Of a DNA stretch of 22,861 nt, positions 1 to 7,653 are shown piece by piece. Position 1 is the stretch's first letter. The number at the start of each line of letters is the position of its first letter. Both the position numbers and the translations under genes were made by a program. Location of the stretch: assembly GCA_003223595.1 (NCBI GenBank), contig QHVR01000320.1:1-22861 (forward strand). Reading direction: 5' to 3'. The notes under the pieces were generated by a model, which saw nothing but the letters and a program-made list of their open reading frames with translations, was not told where the DNA came from and did not search any database. The DNA is from Acidobacteriota bacterium. GTDB taxonomy: Bacteria > Acidobacteriota > Terriglobia > Terriglobales > Acidobacteriaceae.

Positions 1-1182
1 CTCTACCAGAATCTCGGTGACATTTATGAAAAGCTCGGAAAATTCGAGCGCGCCGATGCGCTGCTGCAAGCCGCGCTCGCGCAACATCAGTCCCTTTATG
101 GCGCCAACAGTCCCGAAACCGCTGAGGCCCTGCTGGAACTTGGTCTGCTGCGCGATGCGCAAGGAAAGTTCGACGACGCCGAACGCTACGTCCGCCAGGC
201 TTTAGCCATCGACCGGCAGACACTCTCGCCAACTCATCCCGCCCTTGCCCGCGCCACCAGCGCGTTGGGAAAAGTACTGGAGGATCGCGGTTCGTATGAC
301 GCTGCCATCCAGGTTCTCCAGGAAGCAGCGCGCCTGCAATCCGCCCGGGGCGCAAGCACGACCGATCTCTCCGAGACCCTGAGCGAGTTGGCCAACTCAC
401 ATTTTTACACCGGTCACTACGACGCCTCCGAATCCCTGAACCAGAGGGTCCTCGCCATGGACCGGCAGCTCTACGGTGACCGCCACCCGCACATCGCCGA
501 CGATCTCATCAATCTCGGTGCCATCAAATATGATCTCGGCCACTATCCCGAAGCCGAGCGCTACGATCGCGACGCGCTCGATATCACCCAGTCCTTCTAC
601 GGCCTCAATCATCCTGCGACGGCCTCGGCGCTCACGATCTTAGGCCGCACTCTGGTTTCTGCAGGCAAAAGCGATGAAGCCGCGGGAATGCTGCGGCAGG
701 CTCTCCAGGTTGAGGAGCAGGTCTACGGCAAAGTTCATCCCCGGGTGGCCGGGACGCTGAACGAACTGGGAAAGATCTCGCAGCAGCAAGGCAAGCTGGA
801 CGACGCCGAAGCCGACTTCCGCCGCATGGCCGACATCTATCGCGCCGTTTATTCCGGCAAGCACTACTACATTGGTATCGCCTTGTGTAATCTCGGAGGC
901 GTGCTGGTCGACCGCAAAGACTACTCTGGCGCAGAGAAGTCTTTTCACGAGGCCCTGCAGATCTACACTCAGACCCTCCCGCCGGATCATCTGAACGTGG
1001 GAATCGCGCGCGTTCGCCTGGGCCGCGCCCTTCTTCTCGACAAGCACTATGCGGAAGCCGAATCCGAGAGCCGCGCCGGATACGAAATTCTGAAGAAACA
1101 ACCCAGCGCCCCCGAGCGCTGGATCAACAACGCCCAAACCGATCTGGCGCGGGAACATGAACTCCTGCACCAGTCAATGTAG
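1..1182 (+). CDS. TPR-repeat protein, 5'-truncated by the window edge
   Basis: The frame is open from base 1, so the start lies upstream; 393 residues are visible. They form nine tandem tetratricopeptide repeats with an exact 42-residue period of the kinesin-light-chain type, each resembling LxNLGxxxxxxGxYxxAE...AL followed by YGxxHPxxA. The last repeats (from about residue 295) drift from consensus. TPR arrays of this kind are protein-interaction scaffolds. In Acidobacteria they often form the C-terminal half of Ser/Thr protein kinases or transcriptional activators, but the part that would decide this is missing. An internal ATG at 265 falls inside the third repeat and is not a credible start. 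The stop codon TAG is contributed by a dispersed palindromic repeat (GTAGGGACAG), so the final residues may differ from the ancestral end. Confidence 0.9.
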   Translation, partial: LYQNLGDIYEKLGKFERADALLQAALAQHQSLYGANSPETAEALLELGLLRDAQGKFDDAERYVRQALAIDRQTLSPTHPALARATSALGKVLEDRGSYDAAIQVLQEAARLQSARGASTTDLSETLSELANSHFYTGHYDASESLNQRVLAMDRQLYGDRHPHIADDLINLGAIKYDLGHYPEAERYDRDALDITQSFYGLNHPATASALTILGRTLVSAGKSDEAAGMLRQALQVEEQVYGKVHPRVAGTLNELGKISQQQGKLDDAEADFRRMADIYRAVYSGKHYYIGIALCNLGGVLVDRKDYSGAEKSFHEALQIYTQTLPPDHLNVGIARVRLGRALLLDKHYAEAESESRAGYEILKKQPSAPERWINNAQTDLAREHELLHQSM

Positions 1183-1221
1183 GGACAGCAGCCTAGACTG
1201 TCCAGCCGGGCGAAGCCCGGC
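1179..1221. repeat. Dispersed palindromic repeat, copy 1, plus GAA-loop hairpin
   Basis: The left arm GTAGGGACAG begins inside the last codons of the TPR gene. GGACAG (1183-1188) pairs with CTGTCC (1198-1203). A second perfect 7-bp hairpin follows: GCCGGGC (1205-1211), loop GAA, GCCCGGC (1215-1221). Neither is followed by a T-run, so this is not a typical intrinsic terminator, though the RNA hairpin would sit at the 3' end of the TPR mRNA. Confidence 0.75.
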
Positions 1222-1311
1222 GGTGGGCAAACAACGCTCAGCCGTTGGCAAGCAAAGGTCGCGGCTCCCCAGCCTGCGGAAAAGTTCTGATTGGCACCGC
1301 GTTTTGGGAAG

Positions 1312-1425
1312 GGCACGGCTTCACTCGTGCCGCCATCGGTTTGGAGCCGCGAAGCGGCGAAAGAACTCAGCCCACGCCGTAAGGCGTGGGTAGAAGGTAA
1401 AACGAGCCCCCAGCCCCAGCGGGGC
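1312..1425. repeat. Cluster of four short hairpins in the gene-free gap
   Basis: Four inverted repeats follow one another: GGCACG/CGTGCC (1312-1331), GCCGC-GAA-GCGGC (1346-1358), CCCACGCC-GTAA-GGCGTGGG (1371-1390) and GCCCC-AGC-GGGGC (1413-1425). The last is followed on the + strand by an A-run, not a T-run. The gap lies between the convergent TPR and lipoprotein genes, so the hairpins would be at the 3' ends of both transcripts. Short GAA or similar loops between self-complementary arms suggest a mosaic of small repeat units. Confidence 0.65.
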
Positions 1426-1463
1426 GAAAAAAACGTTTCTCGCGCAACTCTACCAATCGCGCC

Positions 1464-2891
1464 TTACGGCGCCGGGATCTGCACGTTGGACGCGACATTC
1501 GAGTACCCGCTCTCCTGGCTGCTCGAATTGACTGCCGTGGCCGCGTAGCAATACGACTTCCCATCCACCACGTTGCTGTCCGTATACAGAGTTGTCGTCG
1601 TGAGCACAGAGGCCGTAGCCGCGTAGCAATACGAGTTGCCGTCCACCACATTGCTGTCCGTATACAGAGTTGTCGTGGTAAGCACAGAATTGATCTTCGA
1701 GAACGCCCCGCACGCCGCGCTCGAATACAACGCACGGTACACGTTGTAGCCCGAAATGCCCGACGACGTACTCCCGTTCCACGATAGGTTCACCGTGTGG
1801 GTGGGCGCCGGAGTCCCCGATCCCGTCAGCCCCTCGGTCGTACTCGACGGTTGTCCATTGCTTGTCACAGTCAAACTCGCGTTTGCCGTCTCCGACGTCA
1901 GCGGGCTAAAGGTAATCGAGAACGAGGTACTCTGGCCCGCGGGAATCGTCACCGGCAAGCTCAATCCTCCAATTGTGAACACCGAATTGTTGGTGCTGGC
2001 TCCCGTAACCGTCACATTGGCCCCGCTGGCACTCAATGTGCCCGACGCACTCTTGCTGGTGCCAACAACCACGCTGCCTAGATTCAGCGTGCCCGGGCTC
2101 ACCGCTAGTTGCCCCACTGCAGTCGTGCCTGTGCCCGAGAGCGAAATGCTCACGTTGGCATTCGTTGCGTCCGACGTAATGCTTACGTTGCCGGATGCGC
2201 TCCCCGCAGCCTGCGGCGCAAACGCCACCGTGAAGACTGCGCTTTGCGAAGCATTGAGCGTCAGTGGCGTAGTCAGGCCGCTCAAATGAAACCCGGAACC
2301 GCTCACTGATGCATTCGAAAGCGTAACCGTGGTTCCTCCCGTATTGGTGAGCGTCACGCTTTGCGATTGCGTGCTCCCTACGGTGACGCTGCCGAAAGCC
2401 TCGCTGCCCGGATTCACTGCCAGCTGTCCATCGCTGATGCCCGTGCCGGACAACGAAATATCTGTCAGCGCGCTTGACGCATCGCTGCCGATCGCCGCCG
2501 TCGCGCTGAAAGTTCCGGCCGCATTCGGAGTAAAAGCCAGAGTCAGCGATTCGCTTTGCCCTGCCGCGATCGTCACCGGTAGACTGGGCGCAGTCAACGA
2601 AAAGTATTTCGTCGACACCGACGCGCTGCTGATGCTCGCCGATGTCTTCCCAGTATTGCTCACCGAAAGCGTAAGTATCTTGCTGCTCCCCGCCGCCACG
2701 CTGCCGAAATCTAAGGCTTGCGAACCAAAAGACAAGCTGCCCGTCGCAGTCGGAGTGGGAGTGGGGCTCGGCGACTTGGAACTGAATCCCTGACATCCCA
2801 CTAGCAGCAAACTTCCAGCCAGCACGATCAAGCCGCCTGCCTCTTTTCGGCATCGGGAGAAGTTTTCTCTATCACGGCCCATGAGGTTCAT
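1464..2891 (-). CDS. Exported lipoprotein with ASH-like (choice-of-anchor D) repeats and a C-terminal Fn3-like domain
   Basis: The 475-residue product has a hydrophobic signal ending in the lipobox LVGC, with the lipidated Cys near residue 33. A Pro/Ser/Thr-rich linker (PSPTPTPTATG) follows. Three related beta-sandwich modules of about 100 residues then occur, each opening with LxFGSVxxGS and closing with LSGTG, typical of ASPM/SPD-2/Hydin-like domains in Acidobacteria. The C-terminal part (VNLSWNGSTSSGISGYNVYR onward) resembles a fibronectin type III module. That module carries an in-frame 26-residue tandem duplication (SVLTTTTLYTDSNVVDG...). A second ATG three codons in (2880-2882) has a GGA about 9 nt upstream and may be the real start. 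The likely role is surface structure or adhesion, inferred from architecture only. The gene is convergent with the TPR gene and divergent from the next one. Confidence 0.85.
   Translation of the reverse strand: MNLMGRDRENFSRCRKEAGGLIVLAGSLLLVGCQGFSSKSPSPTPTPTATGSLSFGSQALDFGSVAAGSSKILTLSVSNTGKTSASISSASVSTKYFSLTAPSLPVTIAAGQSESLTLAFTPNAAGTFSATAAIGSDASSALTDISLSGTGISDGQLAVNPGSEAFGSVTVGSTQSQSVTLTNTGGTTVTLSNASVSGSGFHLSGLTTPLTLNASQSAVFTVAFAPQAAGSASGNVSITSDATNANVSISLSGTGTTAVGQLAVSPGTLNLGSVVVGTSKSASGTLSASGANVTVTGASTNNSVFTIGGLSLPVTIPAGQSTSFSITFSPLTSETANASLTVTSNGQPSSTTEGLTGSGTPAPTHTVNLSWNGSTSSGISGYNVYRALYSSAACGAFSKINSVLTTTTLYTDSNVVDGNSYCYAATASVLTTTTLYTDSNVVDGKSYCYAATAVNSSSQESGYSNVASNVQIPAP
1534..1689 (-). 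repeat. 78-bp in-frame tandem duplication inside the lipoprotein gene
   Basis: Bases 1534-1611 and 1612-1689 are two adjacent copies, offset by exactly 78 bp and differing at only a few positions. Each encodes the same 26 residues, apart from one N/K difference after VVDG. Because 78 is divisible by three, the frame is kept and the Fn3-like domain gains an extra beta-hairpin-sized segment. Confidence 0.9.
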
Positions 2892-2920
2892 TCCAGACTT
2901 TCGAGAACGCTCAGATTCTT

Positions 2921-2970
2921 GTGTTGATCAAGGAGTGACTGCTCACAGTTTCCGTCAACACAATTTTGTG
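2921..2970. promoter_or_regulatory. Nested inverted repeats upstream of the lipoprotein gene
   Basis: GTGTTGA (2921-2927) pairs with TCAACAC (2955-2961) across a 27-nt loop that itself contains GTGA/TCAC. CACAA-TT-TTGTG (2959-2970) overlaps the right arm. The position, 30-80 bp before the - strand start, suits an operator or leader structure. No partner protein can be named. Confidence 0.25.
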
Positions 2971-3085
2971 CGATAGATTTCGCAAGTACATAGCACTGAT
3001 CGCCGGAAGGACAATGTTTGAATTTTCAACAATCATCACGCAGCTCTGTTGCGAAATTCAGCACCTCCGCATCCATGTACGGCCA

Positions 3086-3110
3086 GTAGGGACAGCCTCT
3101 CAGGCTGTCC
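3086..3110. repeat. Dispersed palindromic repeat, copy 2
   Basis: GTAGGGACAGCC, loop TCTCA, then GGCTGTCC, giving an 8-bp perfect stem. All 25 bases are identical to the copy at 22747-22771. This is the only copy not placed immediately 3' of a gene or inside one. Confidence 0.85.
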
Positions 3111-3173
3111 AGTCGGAATAGAAGAATCTCAAGTGCAGTGGTGACCATGAACAACGAGTGAACAGAACTTCTC

Positions 3174-3229
3174 AGCTCATAGCTCATAGCTCACTGCTCA
3201 TAGCTCACAGCTCATAGCTCACTGCTCAT
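3174..3229. repeat. Heptanucleotide tandem array, 8 units
   Basis: Eight contiguous 7-bp units fit [A/T]GCTCA[T/C], mixing AGCTCAT, AGCTCAC and TGCTCAT, with no interruption over 56 bp. The same unit forms a 14-copy array at 11443-11540. The array lies about 140 bp before the next + strand start. It resembles the short tandemly repeated heptamers known from cyanobacteria in form only. Confidence 0.9.
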
Positions 3230-3309
3230 ACCTTACCGCTCACGGTCCCTGTCCCTAAGGCATTGTCCTTCCTACTACTTCCCCCACTATCCCCCTCCAC
3301 CCCATCAGT

Positions 3310-3359
3310 TAAAATACGAACACAGCCAAAATCAAAGTAAGCACCCCAACCTGGAGAGG
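3310..3359 (+). promoter_or_regulatory. Putative -10 box and ribosome binding site for the 801-aa protein
   Basis: TAAAAT at 3310-3315 could serve as a -10 element; no clear -35 is visible. GGAGAGG at 3353-3359 lies 6 nt before the GTG at 3366 and supports that non-ATG start. The RBS is convincing; the promoter is weak. Confidence 0.4.
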
Positions 3360-3365
3360 GAATCA

Positions 3366-5771
3366 GTGCGTTTCTCTGAACTCATAAAACTGTTCCGCCA
3401 CCCTGCAGTGGCTGCGATTCTGTTGTGCTTCTTCCTGACCTCTGTCTCGTCAGCGGATAATGCCGCCTTCGACCTGATAGGCCCCAAGGTCGAGGTGCCT
3501 GGAGATCGCGTTTGGGTTCATGCCGATCTTCCCGATACGCAATCCGTACGCTACCTGATGGTGATCGCATTCTTGCGAGGCGCCACCAATCCTCCGCCCG
3601 AATCATGGTTTACGCGCGTGGAAACCTGGAGCAAGTCGGTCCATGAAGAAGGCGTATTCGTCACGGTTCCCGAGGAGGCCGAGGAAGCATTAGTGTTCCT
3701 TGCCCCGGAAACCGGGGGAGCCTTTAGCACTCTTCGCGCCGCGGTCCGTGGCAAGCCGGGCGCATTTGTACGCGCCGCCCAGGATCTGCAGCAGGCCAGC
3801 CTCGACCGCCTTCGCCTGGAGAAATATATGGAGGCGGTGCGCGAAACCTATACCGCCGATCCTGACCAGTTGAAAGTACACACCACCATGCTGGCCCGTA
3901 GTCTCGGCATGAAGCTTGACCAGCAATGTTTCGACAAGCCCAGTGCGCAGCAGGTCCCGTGCCTCACCCAGAACACGGATCAGTTAGTGCTTGACGATGC
4001 CCATAGCCAGACCATGGTCGCGACCTTGACATCCGGGCCTTCCACAGACCTCTTGACGCAGATCAGTTCCACGCCAACCGCCCGTGGCGGTTACTACAGC
4101 GCGTATGTGGGCGCCGTCGTGGACGTTGCTCGCATCTTGAGTACTGCCCACACCGCGCAGTATCAATACATTCCCGCGCTCGCCCTGCCGCACAAAGATG
4201 AACTGAATCTCCGCCTCAACAACCCTCCGTCATTCCGCAATCCCAAATCGGTGATAGTGATCGGGTTGCCTCCGGTACGTGTAGCGCCCCCTCCGCCCCT
4301 GCGCGCGGTCGACGGCTCGCAAATCTTCTGCGCTGGCAAACCCTCCGTCGTGGTCGCGGCCGACGGCGCTCCCCTTGTATTCGCCTCCGAACTGGCCCAC
4401 AACTTTGCGCTCCACGTCGATATCAAGGGCGCTCCGGGCGTCGATCTCCCCGCCACTCCTGATCCCATCCGCGGCGGCTTCATCGTCGAAACGCATGCCC
4501 TTCAATCCGCCGACCTCAGTGGCGAGGTCTCTGGAACCCTGCGGGGAACCTGGGGCTTCCGCACCTTCGAGGGCCCGCATTACCACTTCCGCACCTCGCG
4601 ACCCTCCCAGTGGACCGTCGCTTCCAAAGACGCCAGCGCCCTGATCGTAGGTCGCGAAGACACCCTGCACCTCCAGTCCGACGACGCCTGCTGCGTCAGC
4701 GAAGTCTCCTTGAAGGATCAGCAGGGAAAGACTGTCACCGCGGAATGGAAGAGTTCCAAGCCCGACGAAATCGAAATTAAAGTCCCCCTGCAGAAGGCTA
4801 GCGCCGGATGGCTCACTCTCCAGGTCAAGAAGTTCGGCCTGCGTGAGATTGACGAGGTTCCTCTTCACACCTACGCCGAAGCCGGACGCCTCGACAGCTT
4901 CAGCATTCACGCCGGAGATGCCGACGGCCTTCTCAAAGGCACGCGCCTCGATCAGGTGGAAAGCCTCGACATCAATGGCATCCGCTTTACCCCAGGAGCG
5001 TTGACCCGCGCTAATCAGCAGGATGAACTGAAACTCACGACCGCCGATGCCGACGCGAAGACGAAACTCCACCCCGGAGATTCGCTGACCATCCACGCCA
5101 CTCTCAAAGACGCCCGCATTCTCGACCTGAAGTCCGAAGTCGAAGCTCAGCGCCCCGCCGTCACCCTGCTCAGCAAGAGCATCCAGGTGGAGCAAAGTTC
5201 CTCGCCCTCTGCGGTTCGCCTGGGCAGCCAGCAAGAACTTCCGCAGAATGGCCATCTGAACTTCTTCTTGAAAACACAAGCCCCAGAAAACTTTCCGCCC
5301 GCGGAGAAAGTCGAAGTTGCCACCGCCGACGAGTCCTTCCGCGTGACGCTGAGTTTTAAAGACGGCAGTCTCACCCCGCAGGATTCCAAGACCGTGCTCG
5401 CCGCGCTTGATCCGATGAAGCTGCTGGGTCCCTCGGCCTTTGGTCCCTTGAAGTTTCGCCCCGTGTCCGGCGACGGCACCAACGGAGACTGGCAGTCGCT
5501 GGTGAATCTCGTTCGCGTTCCTCTTCTCACCGGAGTCCGCTGTCCCTCCGACCCCGAAAAGCAATGCACCCTGAGCGGCGACAAACTCTTTCTGCTGGAT
5601 TCGGTCAGCACTGACGCAGATTTTGCCAACCCCGTCAAAGTCCCCGAAGGCTTCGTGGAAGATGCCCTGGCTATCCCGCCCCCAAAAGGCAACACGCTGT
5701 ACATAAAGCTGCGCGATGACCCGCAAACCATCGACACAGTAGCTCTGCCGCTCCCCGACCCGCAACAGTAG
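3366..5771 (+). CDS. Exported 801-aa protein of unknown function
   Basis: GTG start with a good GGAGAGG ribosome binding site. Residues 1-30 form a signal peptide (basic LIKLFRHP, then AAILLCFFLTSVSSA), so the product is exported. A helical stretch rich in charged residues lies at about 130-165. A proline-rich linker (VRVAPPPPLRAV) near residue 302 separates an N-terminal half from a long C-terminal half that reads as repeated beta-sandwich-like segments (for example LHLQSDDACCVSEVSLKD and SFSIHAGDADGLLKGTRLD). Cysteines are few and could form pairs. No catalytic motif was recognised and the protein could not be assigned to a named family. It is probably a cell-envelope protein found mainly in this lineage; that last point is inference. 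The 31-bp dispersed repeat follows its stop within 25 bp. Confidence 0.8.
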   Translation: MRFSELIKLFRHPAVAAILLCFFLTSVSSADNAAFDLIGPKVEVPGDRVWVHADLPDTQSVRYLMVIAFLRGATNPPPESWFTRVETWSKSVHEEGVFVTVPEEAEEALVFLAPETGGAFSTLRAAVRGKPGAFVRAAQDLQQASLDRLRLEKYMEAVRETYTADPDQLKVHTTMLARSLGMKLDQQCFDKPSAQQVPCLTQNTDQLVLDDAHSQTMVATLTSGPSTDLLTQISSTPTARGGYYSAYVGAVVDVARILSTAHTAQYQYIPALALPHKDELNLRLNNPPSFRNPKSVIVIGLPPVRVAPPPPLRAVDGSQIFCAGKPSVVVAADGAPLVFASELAHNFALHVDIKGAPGVDLPATPDPIRGGFIVETHALQSADLSGEVSGTLRGTWGFRTFEGPHYHFRTSRPSQWTVASKDASALIVGREDTLHLQSDDACCVSEVSLKDQQGKTVTAEWKSSKPDEIEIKVPLQKASAGWLTLQVKKFGLREIDEVPLHTYAEAGRLDSFSIHAGDADGLLKGTRLDQVESLDINGIRFTPGALTRANQQDELKLTTADADAKTKLHPGDSLTIHATLKDARILDLKSEVEAQRPAVTLLSKSIQVEQSSSPSAVRLGSQQELPQNGHLNFFLKTQAPENFPPAEKVEVATADESFRVTLSFKDGSLTPQDSKTVLAALDPMKLLGPSAFGPLKFRPVSGDGTNGDWQSLVNLVRVPLLTGVRCPSDPEKQCTLSGDKLFLLDSVSTDADFANPVKVPEGFVEDALAIPPPKGNTLYIKLRDDPQTIDTVALPLPDPQQ

Positions 5772-5793
5772 AACTGCGGATATTCTCAGATTC

Positions 5794-5824
5794 CCCTGTG
5801 TTCCTCTGTGTCCCCTGTGGTGAA
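5794..5824. repeat. 31-bp dispersed repeat, copy A
   Basis: The segment starts CCCTGTGTTCCTCTGTG and ends CCCTGTGGTGAA. It matches 13632-13662 at 29 of 31 positions. It lies 59 bp before the ATG of the glycosyltransferase. A GTG inside it would open a longer frame, but that extension is repeat DNA. Confidence 0.85.
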
Positions 5825-5882
5825 ACCTAAAGACGGACGCCACGCAGGAGCACAGGTCGTGAGCGTATATACTCGCCCATTC

Positions 5883-6926
5883 ATGGCTAACATCCTGTAT
5901 GGCGTAAACGGCGAAGGCGCGGGCCACTCCACCCGCGCCAAAGAAGTTCTCACCCACCTCGCCGCTCAGGGACATCGCCTGCACGTCGCCTCATTCGACC
6001 GAGGCCTGCAGAACCTGCAAGACAAATTTGAAGTCACCGAGATCTACGGCTTCCGCTTCGCCTACGTGAACAATCGAGTCCGCTATAAGCGCACGATCGC
6101 TAAGAACTTGATCACGGTCCCGCAAGCCTCAAGGAGCCTTGCTCGCCTGAACCGCCTCGTCGATGACGCCCAAATCGATCTGGTGATTACCGACTTCGAA
6201 CCACTCACCTGCCACATCGGCCACAGGCGCCGTCTGCCCGTCATCTCCATTGATAACCAGCATTGCCTCACCAACACCGTCGTCTCCTATCCCCGGCAAT
6301 ACCGCCGCGATGCCGCTGCCACCAAACTCGTTACCCGGCTGATGACCCCGCACGCCAATGCTTACCTCGTGATCTCTTTTTTCACTGCTCCTGTCCGCAA
6401 GCGCAATACATTTTTGTTCCCTCCGTTGCTGCGCCAGCAGATCCTCGACGCCACTCCCACCCAACGCGATCACATCCTGGTCTACGTCACCTCGCCTGCC
6501 CCGGAGTTGGCAAAATTACTAAGCTCCGTGCGCGCTACCTTCATGGCCTACGGCTTCGGCCGCGATGGCACGGAAGGAAACATCACGTTCAAAAAACCGT
6601 CTCTCGATGGCTTCTTCGCCGATCTGGTTAGCGCGCGCGCAATCATCGCCAACTCAGGCTTCTCGCTCGTCACCGAATCCTTGCATCTGGCCAAGCCCTA
6701 TCTGGCAGTCCCAGTCAGCCATCAATTCGAGCAGATCTTTAATGCCTACTGGCTGGAAAAATCCGGCTATGGCGCCTATTGGGAAGACTTGAATAAAGAG
6801 CGCGTCGAGTCCTTCCTCTATAACGTCCCCCACTATCGCGAGTCTCTGGCGCACTATCCCCGTGCAGCAAACACGGCTCTCCTCCAGAAGCTTGACAGCC
6901 TGATTGCCGCATATACCGATCAGTAG
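5883..6926 (+). CDS. GT-B-type glycosyltransferase family protein
   Basis: The 347-residue product begins MANILYGVNGEGAGHSTRA, the glycine-rich N-terminal loop of UDP-glycosyltransferase/MurG-like proteins (the archaeal MJ1255-type group is the closest I recall). The C-terminal domain has the donor-site layout: FFADLVSARAIIANSGFS, then LVTESLHLAKPYLAVP and HQFEQIFNAYWLE. The likely reaction is transfer of a sugar from a nucleotide sugar to an unknown lipid or glycan acceptor in the cytoplasm. The frame stays open upstream to a GTG at 5808, but those 25 codons come from a dispersed repeat, so the ATG at 5883 is preferred. No clear ribosome binding site precedes it; a TATACT at 5868-5873 would give an almost leaderless mRNA. 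It leads a run of three same-strand genes with gaps of 126 and 58 bp. Confidence 0.8.
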   Translation: MANILYGVNGEGAGHSTRAKEVLTHLAAQGHRLHVASFDRGLQNLQDKFEVTEIYGFRFAYVNNRVRYKRTIAKNLITVPQASRSLARLNRLVDDAQIDLVITDFEPLTCHIGHRRRLPVISIDNQHCLTNTVVSYPRQYRRDAAATKLVTRLMTPHANAYLVISFFTAPVRKRNTFLFPPLLRQQILDATPTQRDHILVYVTSPAPELAKLLSSVRATFMAYGFGRDGTEGNITFKKPSLDGFFADLVSARAIIANSGFSLVTESLHLAKPYLAVPVSHQFEQIFNAYWLEKSGYGAYWEDLNKERVESFLYNVPHYRESLAHYPRAANTALLQKLDSLIAAYTDQ

Positions 6927-7052
6927 CCTGGTCCGTTGCGTGCACCAAGGTAACGTCGACCTGCCCTCCACAGAAAATAATAATGATGAAGCGCCTGTGC
7001 CCCTGCCCGCGGTGCGCAAAATTAAACTGTGCTGGAAACTGGGAACACATCC

Positions 7053-7595
7053 ATGCCAACCAACCAACTCATATTGGCACTCGTTCTTGCTGTCTCCTGC
7101 GCGTGGGCAGTCGCCCAGGATGCGCAATCCTTGGCAGACGTGGCCCGCCAGGCCAAACAGCAGAAGCAGCACGCGGAAGGGAACACCGCACAATCTATTG
7201 ATCCACAGAAGCCTTCAAAATCCCCTCACGTCATCACCAACGAAGAAATTCCTGAGCATGAAGACACCACGAACACCTCTCCTCAATCCGGCGATTCGCT
7301 GACTGTCGCGCCCGATAAAGAGCAGAAGCGCCCCGCCGACTATTGGAAATCCCACATTCTGCAGACCAAGAGAAGCATTGCATCCCTCCAGCACAGCATC
7401 GATGCTCTGAGTAGTTCCATCCGCTTCTCCCAGGGAAACTACGAAAAACACGTGGACTGGAATGAGCGACAGCGCCGGAAGCAGCAAGAGGTTGAGAACC
7501 TGAAATCTCAGCTCGAACGCTTGCAAAAGCATCTGGAAGAACTGCAGGAAGCCGCCCGCCATCAGGGCTACGGCAGTTCCGTGTACGAGCCGTAA
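7053..7595 (+). CDS. Small secreted protein with coiled coil
   Basis: The 180-residue product starts at the ATG at 7053, preceded by GGGA at 8 nt spacing; an in-frame GTG at 7029 would put a polar extension before the signal peptide. Residues 1-21 form the signal peptide (LILALVLAVSCAWAVAQ). The mature protein opens with SLADVARQAKQQKQ. A polar linker follows, then a long amphipathic coiled coil (about residues 100-175) with heptads such as EVENLKSQLERLQKHLEELQ. I recognise the general type from Acidobacteria but know no function; a periplasmic structural or chaperone-like role is possible. Confidence 0.75.
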   Translation: MPTNQLILALVLAVSCAWAVAQDAQSLADVARQAKQQKQHAEGNTAQSIDPQKPSKSPHVITNEEIPEHEDTTNTSPQSGDSLTVAPDKEQKRPADYWKSHILQTKRSIASLQHSIDALSSSIRFSQGNYEKHVDWNERQRRKQQEVENLKSQLERLQKHLEELQEAARHQGYGSSVYEP

Positions 7596-7653
7596 ACGTC
7601 GGCTCCTAAATTTTCCCTCTCCCCAAATCCTCGTTCCCATGCGAAATTAGTTC

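Larger units (their letters stand above)
2892..3365. other. 474-bp gene-free region between divergent genes
   Basis: No credible coding frame is present. The region must hold the promoters of both the - strand lipoprotein and the + strand 801-aa protein. It contains inverted repeats near 2921-2970, a copy of the dispersed palindrome (3086-3110), an array of eight heptamers (3174-3229), a pyrimidine-rich stretch (about 3238-3303, with CCCTGTCCC and CCCCC tracts), and a TAAAAT box plus a ribosome binding site before the GTG at 3366. Confidence 0.7.

Noticed and set aside
1413..1440. GC hairpin next to a homopolymer run as an intrinsic terminator
   Set aside because: On the + strand the run is A, and on the - strand the T-run precedes the hairpin, so neither direction gives the stem-then-T order.
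3174..3229. CRISPR array
   Set aside because: Units are 7 bp, contiguous and without spacers; no cas genes are present.
5808..5882. Upstream GTG start for the glycosyltransferase
   Set aside because: The 25 extra codons come partly from the 31-bp dispersed repeat, and family proteins begin at the MANILYGVNGEG segment.
4230..5984. Long open frame (584 codons) on the - strand opposite the 801-aa protein and the glycosyltransferase start
   Set aside because: It mirrors genes with a signal peptide and a ribosome binding site, has low-complexity Gly/Val-rich composition typical of antisense frames in GC-rich DNA, and runs through a dispersed repeat.
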